A DNA stretch of 19,452 nt, taken from positions 1-19,452 of the forward strand of contig JAAVIG010000004.1 of the NCBI GenBank assembly GCA_014796735.1, written 5' to 3'. Position numbers and translations under genes: made by a program. Shown one piece after another: positions 8,040 to 14,987 of the stretch. A model generated the notes under the pieces. It had not been told where the DNA came from. It saw only the letters and a program-made list of their open reading frames with translations, and did not search any database. The number at the start of each line of letters is the position of its first letter. The first letter of the stretch is position 1. Source of the stretch: Oscillospiraceae bacterium. Lineage in GTDB: Bacteria > Bacillota > Clostridia > Oscillospirales > Ruminococcaceae.

Positions 8040-9308
8040 CTTTTCCAAAACCTCGATTGTTGCCAGCTTAACCGCCACACAAAAAATCTCAATAGCCTTT
8101 TTCATTTCATCAACAGTCGGGAACGTAGGCGCGATTCTAATATTCCTGTCTCTCGGATCCTTTCCGTAAGGGAACGTTGCACCCGCGTCGGTAAGCACAA
8201 CACCAGCTTCCTTACAAAGCTGAACGGTTCTCTTTGCCGTTCCGTCCAATCCGTCAAAGGCGATAAAGTAACCGCCGTTAGGCTTGTGCCAGCTGCCTAT
8301 TCCGAGTGGTGCAATCTCCCTGTCAAGAGCTTCGAGAACCACGTCAAATTTAGGTTTGATAATAGCGCGGTGCTTTTCCATATGCGCCTTTATTCCGTCA
8401 AAGTCTTTGAAAAATCTTGCGTGTCTGAGCTGGTTAAGCTTGTCATAGCCGATAGTCTGATATGCCATTTGATTTTTTACGAAATTTATATTTGCCTCGC
8501 TTGCGGCAAGTACTGCCAAGCCGCCGCCGGGGAAGCTGATCTTTGAGGTGGAGGTAAAGATATAGACCATATCCTCCTTGCCCGTTTTTTTGCATTCCTC
8601 AAGAATATTCAGCAGATGATCGGGAGTGTCGGTAAGGTGATGTACGCAGTAGGCGTTGTCCCAGAAAATCCTGAAATCGTCGGCCTTAGGCGAAAGATTG
8701 GCAAAACGCTTTACCACCTCATCAGAATAGGTTATTCCCGTAGGGTTTGAGTACATGGGCACACACCAGATGCCTTTGATCTCCTCGTCCTTTGATACCA
8801 AGTCCTCGATCATATCCATATCGGGGCCGTCGGATCTATAAGGTACGGTGATCATTTCAATCCCCATGCTTTCGCATATGGCAAAATGTCTGTCATATCC
8901 CGGGGCAGGACAAAGGAACTTAACGTGGTCGTTCTTGCTCCAAGGCTTTTTACCGCCCATAACGCCCAAAAGCATCGCTCTTGCGATACTGTCGTACATC
9001 ATGCACAGGCTGGAGTTTCCTCCAACGATTATCTCATACCTGCCTACGCCTAACATTGACATAAACAAGCGTTTTGCTTCGTAAATGCCGTCCAGTACTC
9101 CGTAGTTGCGGCAGTCCACGCCCGTTTCGCTTATATGCGCACCGTCGAGACAGTGCAGAAGCATATCGTCTGTCAGATCAAGCTGTGAGGACGCGGGTTT
9201 TCCTCTTGACATATCAAGTTTAAGTCCTTCGGACTTATATTTGTCATATTGTGCCTGCACCGCGCTTTTCTCCGCCGCAAGCTGTTCCTTTGTCATTTCG
9301 TTGTACAT
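8037..9308 (-). CDS. class I/II aminotransferase, aspartate aminotransferase Ic-like
   Basis: 423 residues, cytoplasmic and PLP-dependent. The residues of fold-type I aminotransferases can be placed: N188 in YSNPTG, D217 and Y220 in FWDNAY, the PLP lysine K256 in STSKISFPGGG, and R391 in NIRIAPTFP for the substrate carboxylate. The opening (DMSRGKPASSQLDL) and the FLCPAPGYDRHF and KPNGGYF segments fit the subgroup often annotated as aspartate aminotransferase Ic, or MocR-like without a DNA-binding domain. The likely reaction is amino transfer between aspartate and 2-oxoglutarate; the substrate is family-based. A GGAAGGG-type site precedes the ATG. The TAA stop lies in the outermost bases of repeat copy B2. 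It converges with the chemoreceptor and appears monocistronic. Confidence 0.92.
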   Translation of the reverse strand: MYNEMTKEQLAAEKSAVQAQYDKYKSEGLKLDMSRGKPASSQLDLTDDMLLHCLDGAHISETGVDCRNYGVLDGIYEAKRLFMSMLGVGRYEIIVGGNSSLCMMYDSIARAMLLGVMGGKKPWSKNDHVKFLCPAPGYDRHFAICESMGIEMITVPYRSDGPDMDMIEDLVSKDEEIKGIWCVPMYSNPTGITYSDEVVKRFANLSPKADDFRIFWDNAYCVHHLTDTPDHLLNILEECKKTGKEDMVYIFTSTSKISFPGGGLAVLAASEANINFVKNQMAYQTIGYDKLNQLRHARFFKDFDGIKAHMEKHRAIIKPKFDVVLEALDREIAPLGIGSWHKPNGGYFIAFDGLDGTAKRTVQLCKEAGVVLTDAGATFPYGKDPRDRNIRIAPTFPTVDEMKKAIEIFCVAVKLATIEVLEK

Positions 9309-9753
9309 TTTTTGACCCTTCCTTTCATTTATATATGTGCAAATATATTATAAACATAATTAAAAGAAAAAATATGAAGCAAAGAAAACCGAAATATGCA
9401 AAGAAAAAATTTCATAAAATCAATTATTGTAATTTATTTTTTTGTTACTGCAAACTGATACATCCTTATTATATTTCAAATTGTAAAAAAATGCAAGTTG
9501 TTTTTCTATTTCCTGCAAAAATGTGGAATAATTTGTATATAAACGCAAAAAAAGCAAAAAAGGCAATGCTTTTTTAGCAAAAAACACCAACACGTCTTCG
9601 CTGCTCACCCTGTTTGAAGCCACAGGAAGAAGTAAAAGCTGTCATTTTTGGCTTTAAAATACAGTTTTTTGCAAACAAATTCACAATTTGACGCGCATAT
9701 AAATGTCTTTTTTACACAAACTCTCCAAATTTGTCGGAAATCTAAAAAAACAC
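9309..9753. other. AT-rich gene-free region upstream of two divergent genes
   Basis: No convincing coding frame on either strand. For the aminotransferase, a perfect TATAAT on the minus strand (9352-9347) has no good -35. The rest is A/T runs plus the possible structured RNA at 9577-9672. Confidence 0.5.
9540..9672 (-). ncRNA. possible small structured RNA (weak)
   Basis: GCAAAAAAC (9577-9585) and GTTTTTTGC (9664-9672) form a nine-pair stem enclosing two smaller hairpins: CCTGT/ACAGG (9609-9626) and AAAGC/GCTTT (9635-9655). Read on the minus strand, this three-way fold is followed by an A-stem/T-tract terminator-like hairpin (about 9575-9543). No clear promoter and no match to a riboswitch class I know. 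The stem is AT-rich and could be chance. Confidence 0.25.
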
Positions 9754-9782
9754 TTTACAAAACGTTATTTTTGTAATATAAT
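9754..9782 (+). promoter_or_regulatory. sigma-A promoter of the sugar transferase gene
   Basis: TTTACA (9754-9759), 17 bases, TATAAT (9777-9782). The leader is about 90 bases with no recognised riboswitch. Confidence 0.75.
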
Positions 9783-9878
9783 TAACAAATGGGAATTATA
9801 TTTCTTCTGTTACGACTTGACGAATGCTCTGACTTCGGGTATTCAAGGCTTTCTTAACAAGAAAGGAATGATAAAAAA

Positions 9879-10634
9879 TTGTATTTGGAAAAAGAACTTC
9901 CGCTGATGTTTGCGGATCGGCCCTCCGGTTCAACGGCTGTTGAGGAAAAAACTCGTAGGACGGTCTCCGCGGTTATTACGGCACCTTCCTCTGTCGGTAC
10001 AAAAGCCGTAGAAAAGCCGATATATGATGTTATAAAGCGCGTATGCGATGTGTTCTGTTCGTTCTTCGGTCTTATAGTGTTAAGCCCCGTTTTTCTGCTC
10101 ATATCGGCTCTTATCACATTTGAACGATCCGGAAAGGGCGTGTTTTTCAAGCAAAAACGGCTCGGAAAAAACGGTAAGTACATATATGTGTATAAATTTC
10201 GCAGCATGATAAACGATGCTGACAATGTAAGTAAGTGGCTCAACGAAAAACAGCTCCGCCAATATTACAGAGAGTATAAGGTGGCAGACGATCCGCGCAT
10301 TACAAAAGTCGGAAAAGTACTGCGCCGTACGGGACTGGACGAATTGCCACAACTTATAAATATTCTTAAAGGGGATCTGAGCTTGGTTGGTCCGCGTCCC
10401 ATACAGGAAACGGAGGCCGAGCTTTACGGCGACGACAAGGCTCTGCTGCTTTCGGTCAATCCGGGACTTACGGGCTATTGGCAGGTGTACTGTTCGGGAG
10501 AAGTTACATATTCAAACAAAAAACGTCAGAAAATGGAGCTTTATTACGTTACTCACCGCAATTTAGGCTGGGATATAAAGCTTTGCTTTGCAACAGTGGG
10601 CGCAATTGTAAGGAAGTCAAAGAGAGGACAGTGA
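9879..10634 (+). CDS. undecaprenyl-phosphate sugar phosphotransferase (bacterial sugar transferase)
   Basis: 251 residues starting at TTG. The AGAAAGGA site at 9860-9867 is 11 bases upstream; the only in-frame ATG (9906) has no site. Residues 1-46 are a variable cytoplasmic tail. KRVCDVFCSFFG begins a hydrophobic segment (about 53-80) that would be the re-entrant membrane helix. The catalytic core follows: FFKQKRLGKNGKYIYVYKFR, then RRTGLDELPQLINI with the Asp-Glu pair D154-E155, then SLVGPRP and NPGLTGYWQV. These are hallmarks of monotopic phosphoglycosyl transferases (WcaJ/EpsL/RfbP type), which move a sugar-1-phosphate from a UDP-sugar to undecaprenyl phosphate as the first step of surface polysaccharide or glycoprotein glycan assembly. 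No other glycan gene is adjacent, which is unusual. The sugar is unknown. Confidence 0.92.
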   Translation: MYLEKELPLMFADRPSGSTAVEEKTRRTVSAVITAPSSVGTKAVEKPIYDVIKRVCDVFCSFFGLIVLSPVFLLISALITFERSGKGVFFKQKRLGKNGKYIYVYKFRSMINDADNVSKWLNEKQLRQYYREYKVADDPRITKVGKVLRRTGLDELPQLINILKGDLSLVGPRPIQETEAELYGDDKALLLSVNPGLTGYWQVYCSGEVTYSNKKRQKMELYYVTHRNLGWDIKLCFATVGAIVRKSKRGQ

Positions 10635-10732
10635 CCTTTTGATTTTTTGTTATCGGACAAGCAATGTTCTTATAAAGTTGTCGAATAGTATAGTGTTAAG
10701 AAAAAATAACTGATAGTATAAAAATATATAAT

Positions 10733-10780
10733 ATCGCCGTGATTATGCAGGGACTTAATTGCGGCGATTGTTTGTTTTTT
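10733..10780 (+). terminator. probable terminator after the sugar transferase gene
   Basis: ATCGCCG (10733-10739) pairs with CGGCGAT (10762-10768) around a 22-base loop, followed by TGTTTGTTTTTT. The long loop lowers confidence. The gap 10635-10926 otherwise holds a TATAAT (10831-10836) with no good -35, a possible promoter of the next gene. Confidence 0.55.
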
Positions 10781-10926
10781 GAAGAAAATTACTCAAAACA
10801 TCAAGACAGCGATTACGGTTTGTGTTAAAATATAATTACGGTAAACGCGTTGACTGTAATTTCAAGAGGAAGGGCGAAAAACCATCGGCGGCTTTTGTTC
10901 GTGTTCGGAAAGGGGTGTGATCATAC

Positions 10927-11766
10927 GTGAAAAGCTTCTGCATTTTTGTTGACGCCGTTAGTTATATTGAAGAAAATCTTTGCGAGCCGATCACGCAGGA
11001 GGAGATCGCGGCGGCATGCTGCTGTTCGCTGTCGACCTTGCAAAAGGTGTGGCGTTACTGCACTCACACTACGCTTAAGGAATATATTTCCAAAAGACGG
11101 CTTACACGCTGTGCCGATGATATTCTCAGGGCGGATATGTCCCTTACCGAAATTGCGATGAAATATCAGTACAATTCCCCCGAGGTATTTTCAAGGGCTT
11201 TTTATAAGCTTTGGAACACTTCGCCCTCAAAATTCAAAAAGGAGTGGCATTCGTCGGAATTTTTTCCGAAAATAATTCCCGACGAAAAGAAGCTTGAAGG
11301 AGGTATTTATATGGGCAAACGATTTGATATTTCGCAGCTTTACGACGAGCTGCAGGCAGTGAAAAAAAAGGAGAGCTATGTGCTTTGTTTTGACGTGGCG
11401 GGACTTAGCTGGGTCAATTCGAATATCGGGAGAAAGGCGGGAGACAGCGTTATACTTGAAAGCTTCAGACGTGTCGACGCTATGGCGGGAAACGATATGA
11501 TAGCTTTCAGGATAGGCGGAGACGAATTCGCCGTTGTGACGGGGGAGAGCGATAAAAACGCCGTGGAGAAAATGGCAAAGAGCGTTATTGAGCTTAACGG
11601 ACAGCCGATAGAGTGCGACGGAGAGAGAATTCCCGTTACGCTTCGCATAAGTGCCTTAAAGCTGTCGGATAACGGGCATCATATCAGGTATCATGAGCTT
11701 TTTGACCGCATGCAGGAGGCAATGTGCAAAACGCATGAGGTCGGCAGAGTGATTTATTTTGAATAA
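10927..11766 (+). CDS. AraC-type DNA-binding domain fused to a GGDEF domain
   Basis: 279 residues, GTG start with GAAAGGGG 11 bases upstream. Residues 8-108 form the double helix-turn-helix of AraC/XylS regulators (EEIAAACCCSLSTLQKVWR, then LTEIAMKYQYNSPEVFSRAF, then TSPSKFKKEW). Residues 130-279 form a GGDEF domain with RIGGDEF at 195-201. Of the diguanylate cyclase active-site residues, D156, N164, D173 and E200 are kept. The second Asp of the usual DxD is A158, the Lys of the usual FK is S161, and no RxxD inhibitory site is present. The HTH should bind DNA, and the GGDEF part either makes cyclic di-GMP or binds a nucleotide to control the HTH; which one is inference. A strong internal ribosome binding site precedes Met129, so a free GGDEF protein may also be made. 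Confidence 0.88.
   Translation: MKSFCIFVDAVSYIEENLCEPITQEEIAAACCCSLSTLQKVWRYCTHTTLKEYISKRRLTRCADDILRADMSLTEIAMKYQYNSPEVFSRAFYKLWNTSPSKFKKEWHSSEFFPKIIPDEKKLEGGIYMGKRFDISQLYDELQAVKKKESYVLCFDVAGLSWVNSNIGRKAGDSVILESFRRVDAMAGNDMIAFRIGGDEFAVVTGESDKNAVEKMAKSVIELNGQPIECDGERIPVTLRISALKLSDNGHHIRYHELFDRMQEAMCKTHEVGRVIYFE
11297..11313 (+). promoter_or_regulatory. strong internal ribosome binding site and in-frame ATG in the HTH-GGDEF linker
   Basis: AAGGAGG (11297-11303), 7 bases, ATG (11311-11313). The ATG is codon 129 of the fusion, exactly between the two domains. The site is better than the gene's own GTG start region. Initiation here would give a 151-residue GGDEF-only protein. Confidence 0.65.
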
Positions 11767-11780
11767 TTAATACTAATACT

Positions 11781-11903
11781 AATCCCTTTTAAAACTGTTG
11801 GATTAGTGTTTCGAGTGCAATCCCTTTTTAAAATGTGGGATTAGTGCTTCGGGTGCAATCCCATTTTAACCTGTGGGTATTACGTCCGGTTAAAATGGGA
11901 TTG
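11781..11903. repeat. 38-bp tandem repeat of hairpin units
   Basis: AATCCC recurs at 11781, 11819 and 11857, exactly 38 bases apart, each followed by TTTTAAAA-like sequence, GGATTAGTG and TTCGRGTGC. In each of the first two units AATCCC can pair with (G)GGATT. The third unit changes: CAATCCCATTTTAAC (11856-11870) pairs perfectly with GTTAAAATGGGATTG (11889-11903) around an 18-base loop. It lies just after the stop codon of the HTH-GGDEF gene. Confidence 0.8.
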
Positions 11904-11910
11904 GTATAAC

Positions 11911-11950
11911 AAAATCGGTAATTGCGAACGTCAATTACCGATTTTGTTTT
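11911..11950 (+). terminator. rho-independent terminator after the HTH-GGDEF gene
   Basis: AAAATCGGTAATTG (11911-11924) pairs perfectly over 14 bases with CAATTACCGATTTT (11932-11945), with a seven-base loop, followed by GTTTT. Confidence 0.8.
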
Positions 11951-11969
11951 ATAAAATTTTACAAATCTC

Positions 11970-11998
11970 TTGAAATCGCCGTCCGATTTTGGTATAAT
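11970..11998 (+). promoter_or_regulatory. strong sigma-A promoter of the scaffold/GGGtGRT operon
   Basis: TTGAAA (11970-11975), 17 bases, perfect TATAAT (11993-11998). The leader is about 60 bases with AAAGGAG (12049-12055) 8 bases before the ATG. Confidence 0.85.
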
Positions 11999-12063
11999 AT
12001 TACAGGAACAAGGCGTTGCCTTAATAATTCTATTTATAAAATCACCCGAAAGGAGCTTAAAGC

Positions 12064-12759
12064 ATGATTAATTACTCACATGAAGTTGAGAAAATGTGCG
12101 TTGTTGCCAAGGGACCCAAGCACGGTCCTGCGCCCATTCCCGAAGAAGGCAAATGGGTAAAGCCTTATCAGATCGCCGACATCAGCGGTCTTACACACGG
12201 CGTGGGCTGGTGCGCACCTCAGCAGGGTACCTGCAAGCTGACCTTAAACGTTAAGGACGGTATTATCGAGGAGGCATTGGTTGAGACCCTCGGCTGCTCC
12301 GGTATGACACACTCCGCCGCAATGGCAGGTGAAATTCTTCCCGGAAAGACCTTGTTGGAGGCTCTGAACACAGACCTTGTCTGCGACGCTATCAACGTTG
12401 CCATGAGAGAGCTGTTTTTACAGATAGTTTACGGACGTACTCAGACGGCGTTCTCCGAAAACGGTCTGCCTATCGGCGCCGGCTTGGAGGACCTGGGCAA
12501 GGGTCTTCGTTCTCAGATCGGCACCATCTTCTCCACAAAGGCTAAGGGCGTTCGTTACATGGAAATGGCGGAAGGCTACATAACCTCTTTGGGCTTGGAC
12601 GCAAACGGCGAAGTTATCGGCTATCAGTTCGTAAAGATCGGCAAGATGCTTGAAGATATCCGCCACGGCAAGACACCCGACGAAGCATACAAGGCTAACT
12701 TAGGACAGTACGGCAGATACGACGAGGCAGTCAAGAAAATTGACCCTCGTGAAGAATAA
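12064..12759 (+). CDS. iron-sulfur cluster assembly scaffold-like protein (IscU/NifU-N family)
   Basis: 231 residues. Residues 45-100 align by eye with the IscU core: WCAPQQGTCKLTLNVKDGII, then ETLGCSGMTHSAAMAG, then GKTLLEAL. C78 matches the second IscU cluster cysteine. C50 or C57 may replace the first, which is shifted. The third cysteine of IscU (the HCS motif) has no equivalent. The C-terminal half (about 130-231) is longer than IscU and not recognised. The protein is cytoplasmic and plausibly binds or transfers an Fe-S cluster; no cysteine desulfurase lies nearby. It is the first gene of an operon with the GGGtGRT gene, 20 bases downstream. Promoter and ribosome binding site suggest high expression. 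Confidence 0.82.
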   Translation: MINYSHEVEKMCVVAKGPKHGPAPIPEEGKWVKPYQIADISGLTHGVGWCAPQQGTCKLTLNVKDGIIEEALVETLGCSGMTHSAAMAGEILPGKTLLEALNTDLVCDAINVAMRELFLQIVYGRTQTAFSENGLPIGAGLEDLGKGLRSQIGTIFSTKAKGVRYMEMAEGYITSLGLDANGEVIGYQFVKIGKMLEDIRHGKTPDEAYKANLGQYGRYDEAVKKIDPREE

Positions 12760-12779
12760 TAGGAAAGGAGATAAAGATT

Positions 12780-13778
12780 ATGGCTAAATATGAAGGTCAG
12801 GAAAGACGTGCCGATAAGGTTAACGCATGTCTTGAATCCTTAGGTATGAAGGAAATCGAAGAAGCAAGAGATCTTTGCCTTTCCAAGGGCATTAACGTTG
12901 AAGAGATCGTTAAGGGCGTTCAGCCTATCGCTTTTGAAAACGCGGTATGGGCTTACACTCTCGGCACCGCTATCGCTCTCAAAAGAGGTATCACAAAGGC
13001 TTCCGACGCTGCCGCCGCTATCGGCGAGGGCTTGCAGGCATTCTGCGTTCCCGGCTCCGTTGCGGAAAACAGAAAGGTTGGCTTAGGTCACGGCAATCTG
13101 GGCAAGATGCTGCTGGAGGAGGATACAAAGTGCTTCTGCTTCTTGGCAGGTCACGAATCCTTTGCCGCGGCTGAGGGCGCGATCGGTATCGCAAGGACTG
13201 CGAACAAGGCAAGAAAAGAGCCCTTGAGAGTTATCCTCAACGGCTTGGGCAAGGACGCTGCTTACATTATTTCAAGAATCAACGGCTTTACATATGTTGA
13301 GACCGACTACGATATTTCCAACGACAAGCTTACCGTTGTACGCGAGGTAGCTTTCTCCGACGGAGACAAGGCTAAGGTTCGCTGCTTCGGCGCAAACGAT
13401 GTTACCGAGGGTGTTGCTATCATGAGAATGGAGGGCGTTGAGGTTTCCATTACCGGTAACTCCACCAACCCCACCAGATTCCAGCACCTTGTTGCGGGCA
13501 CTTATAAGAAGTGGGCTATCGAAAACGGCAAGAAGTACTTCTCCGTTGCTTCCGGCGGCGGTACGGGACGTACACTCCACCCCGACAACGTTGCGGCGGG
13601 CCCCGCTTCCTACGGTCTGACCGACTCTATGGGCAGAATGCACGGCGACGCTCAGTTTGCCGGCTCCTCCTCTGTTCCCGCTCACGTTGAGATGATGGGA
13701 CTTATCGGTATGGGCAACAATCCTATGGTTGGCGCTACCGTTGCTTGCGCGGTTGCGGTTGAAGAGGCCAATAAGTAA
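12780..13778 (+). CDS. GGGtGRT family protein (function unknown)
   Basis: 332 residues. It carries the family-naming motif GGGTGRT at 259-265 (SVASGGGTGRTLHPDN). Other conserved-looking stretches are GLGHGNLGKML (101-111), FLAGHESFAAAEGAIG (121-136), ILNGLGKDAAYIISRI (152-167) and the C-terminal GMGNNPMVGATVA. There is no signal peptide or membrane segment, so it is cytoplasmic. I know of no established biochemical role. The gene follows the IscU-like gene by 20 bases with an excellent AGGAAAGGAG site, so the two are made together and may act on an Fe-S or related cofactor (inference). It converges on degV with repeat copy C between them. Confidence 0.9.
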   Translation: MAKYEGQERRADKVNACLESLGMKEIEEARDLCLSKGINVEEIVKGVQPIAFENAVWAYTLGTAIALKRGITKASDAAAAIGEGLQAFCVPGSVAENRKVGLGHGNLGKMLLEEDTKCFCFLAGHESFAAAEGAIGIARTANKARKEPLRVILNGLGKDAAYIISRINGFTYVETDYDISNDKLTVVREVAFSDGDKAKVRCFGANDVTEGVAIMRMEGVEVSITGNSTNPTRFQHLVAGTYKKWAIENGKKYFSVASGGGTGRTLHPDNVAAGPASYGLTDSMGRMHGDAQFAGSSSVPAHVEMMGLIGMGNNPMVGATVACAVAVEEANK

Positions 13779-13794
13779 TTTACAGCATAGAAGA

Positions 13795-14070
13795 TGCTGT
13801 AAAAAACTAAAAAAGAAAAATTGAAAGCGGCAAAGCCGCAAATGTCTTTTTCGCTTCCTTTTTGCACTGCAAAAAGGAAGTATGGGTGTAAGCGGAGCTA
13901 CCGCTCCGCGGGGACAAAGTCCCACGAAGTGAATAATTACAACACACAAAGAAGCAGGCGAAGCCGCCGCTTCGAGCGTTAACATCTTACTCAATAACAA
14001 ATACCCGTCAAAACCTCGTTTTATCTTGGTTCTGACGGGTATTTTTTTGAGTTTTTTTTACACAGCCCCT
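13795..14070. repeat. hairpin-rich intergenic repeat, copy C (full length)
   Basis: About 275 bases with imperfect terminal inverted repeats: GCTGTAAAAAACT at the left and, on the other strand, GGGGCTGTGTAAAAAAAACT at the right. It contains the same hairpins in the same order as copy B2, including a perfect CTTCCTTTTTGCA/TGCAAAAAGGAAG (about 13855-13880) and, at the right, ACCCGTCA/TGACGGGT closing a stem followed by a run of seven T, a good terminator for the GGGtGRT operon. Just left of it, TTTACAGCAT (13779-13788) is an inverted piece of the repeat's own end. Confidence 0.85.
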
Positions 14071-14090
14071 GTTTTTATTTACAGTGGATA

Positions 14091-14960
14091 TTATCTTCTG
14101 GGCTTCCCCTTAGTAATAACACCGATAAAGCAAGGCCCCGCATTGCAGGCGACAACTCCGCCGCAGCTCTCCTGCATTGTGAGATCGTAGCCCATTTTTT
14201 TCGCCATTGATTTGCGGAAAAGCTCCTCCATTTCGGGCGCTGTGGTGGTGAGAAGATGCCACGGCGTTTCGGGAATGGTACGCTCGCTTATATACTGAAC
14301 GGCGTCCTTAACGGCGGCTTTTTCGCCCCTGCTCTTTTTCACCACAATAGTTTCCCCGTCTATAAGAGAAATAACGGGCTTCAGAGAAAGCATTTCGCCG
14401 AGGAACGAAGCCGCCGCGCTTATTCTGCCGGACTTTTTCATATGTCGCAGGTTAAAACCGATTATGTGTATTTCGCAGCAGTTGAACCAATCCTCCATAA
14501 AGGCAAGCACCATTTCGCAGCTCTGCCCGGCTTCAAGCTTTCTTGCAGCTTCCACAACTGGGTATCCGTAGCCGAGGGAGTAGCAGTGGCTGTCGACAAC
14601 GTGGATCCTTGTATTGCCAAGCGCGCCGTCCTCACGGAGATTTTTTTCAGCCAGCACCGCGTTGGCATAGGTCTGAGAACCGGTAGAGTTGATAAGAACA
14701 ACGATAACGTCCTCCCATCCCTCTTCAACACATTCCTTGAATTTTTCCTCAAAGCGTATTGTGGTGATCTGGCTTGTTTTGGGAAGCTCGGGGGATTTGT
14801 CGATTATCTCGAAAAATTCCTCATTGGTAACGGTTTTTCTTTCAACAAAGGTTTTGTCCCCCAAAGTAATATCGAAGCACATTATGTCGATATTGTAGCG
14901 AATCTCGTCCTCCTTTGAAATGTCGCAGCCGCTGTCGGTGATAATTTTTACCTTTGGCAT
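14091..14960 (-). CDS. DegV family fatty-acid-binding protein
   Basis: 289 residues, the usual DegV length. It opens VKIITDSGCDI, has TSQ at 62-64, and INSTGSQTYANA (90-101) in place of the usual SSxLSGTY element, then VDSHCYSLGYG, KKSGRIS, LKPVISLIDG and the C-terminal CNAGPCFIGV. DegV/FakB proteins bind a fatty acid in a buried pocket; FakB types hand it to the FakA kinase for phosphorylation and phospholipid synthesis. No fakA is nearby, so the kinase partner and chain preference are unknown. It sits 27 bases after trmL with an AAAGGAAAA site, so the two are probably one transcript from the trmL promoter. Its stop codon lies 20 bases from repeat copy C. Confidence 0.92.
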   Translation of the reverse strand: MPKVKIITDSGCDISKEDEIRYNIDIMCFDITLGDKTFVERKTVTNEEFFEIIDKSPELPKTSQITTIRFEEKFKECVEEGWEDVIVVLINSTGSQTYANAVLAEKNLREDGALGNTRIHVVDSHCYSLGYGYPVVEAARKLEAGQSCEMVLAFMEDWFNCCEIHIIGFNLRHMKKSGRISAAASFLGEMLSLKPVISLIDGETIVVKKSRGEKAAVKDAVQYISERTIPETPWHLLTTTAPEMEELFRKSMAKKMGYDLTMQESCGGVVACNAGPCFIGVITKGKPRR

Positions 14961-14987
14961 GATCTTTTTCCTTTCGTATTTTTATTT

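Noticed and set aside
11781..11903. 38-bp periodic repeat as a CRISPR array
   Set aside because: The units are directly adjacent with no unique spacers between them.
13779..13803. TTTACAGCAT/ATGCTGTAAA palindrome as a terminator of the GGGtGRT gene
   Set aside because: It is followed by A runs and not T on the plus strand; better read as an inverted fragment of the repeat end.
13272..14000. Minus-strand open frame of 242 codons
   Set aside because: It runs through repeat copy C and antisense to the GGGtGRT gene; a by-product of codon bias.
14256..14918. Plus-strand open frame of 220 codons
   Set aside because: Antisense to degV, whose motifs are clear; no ribosome binding site and no recognisable protein features.
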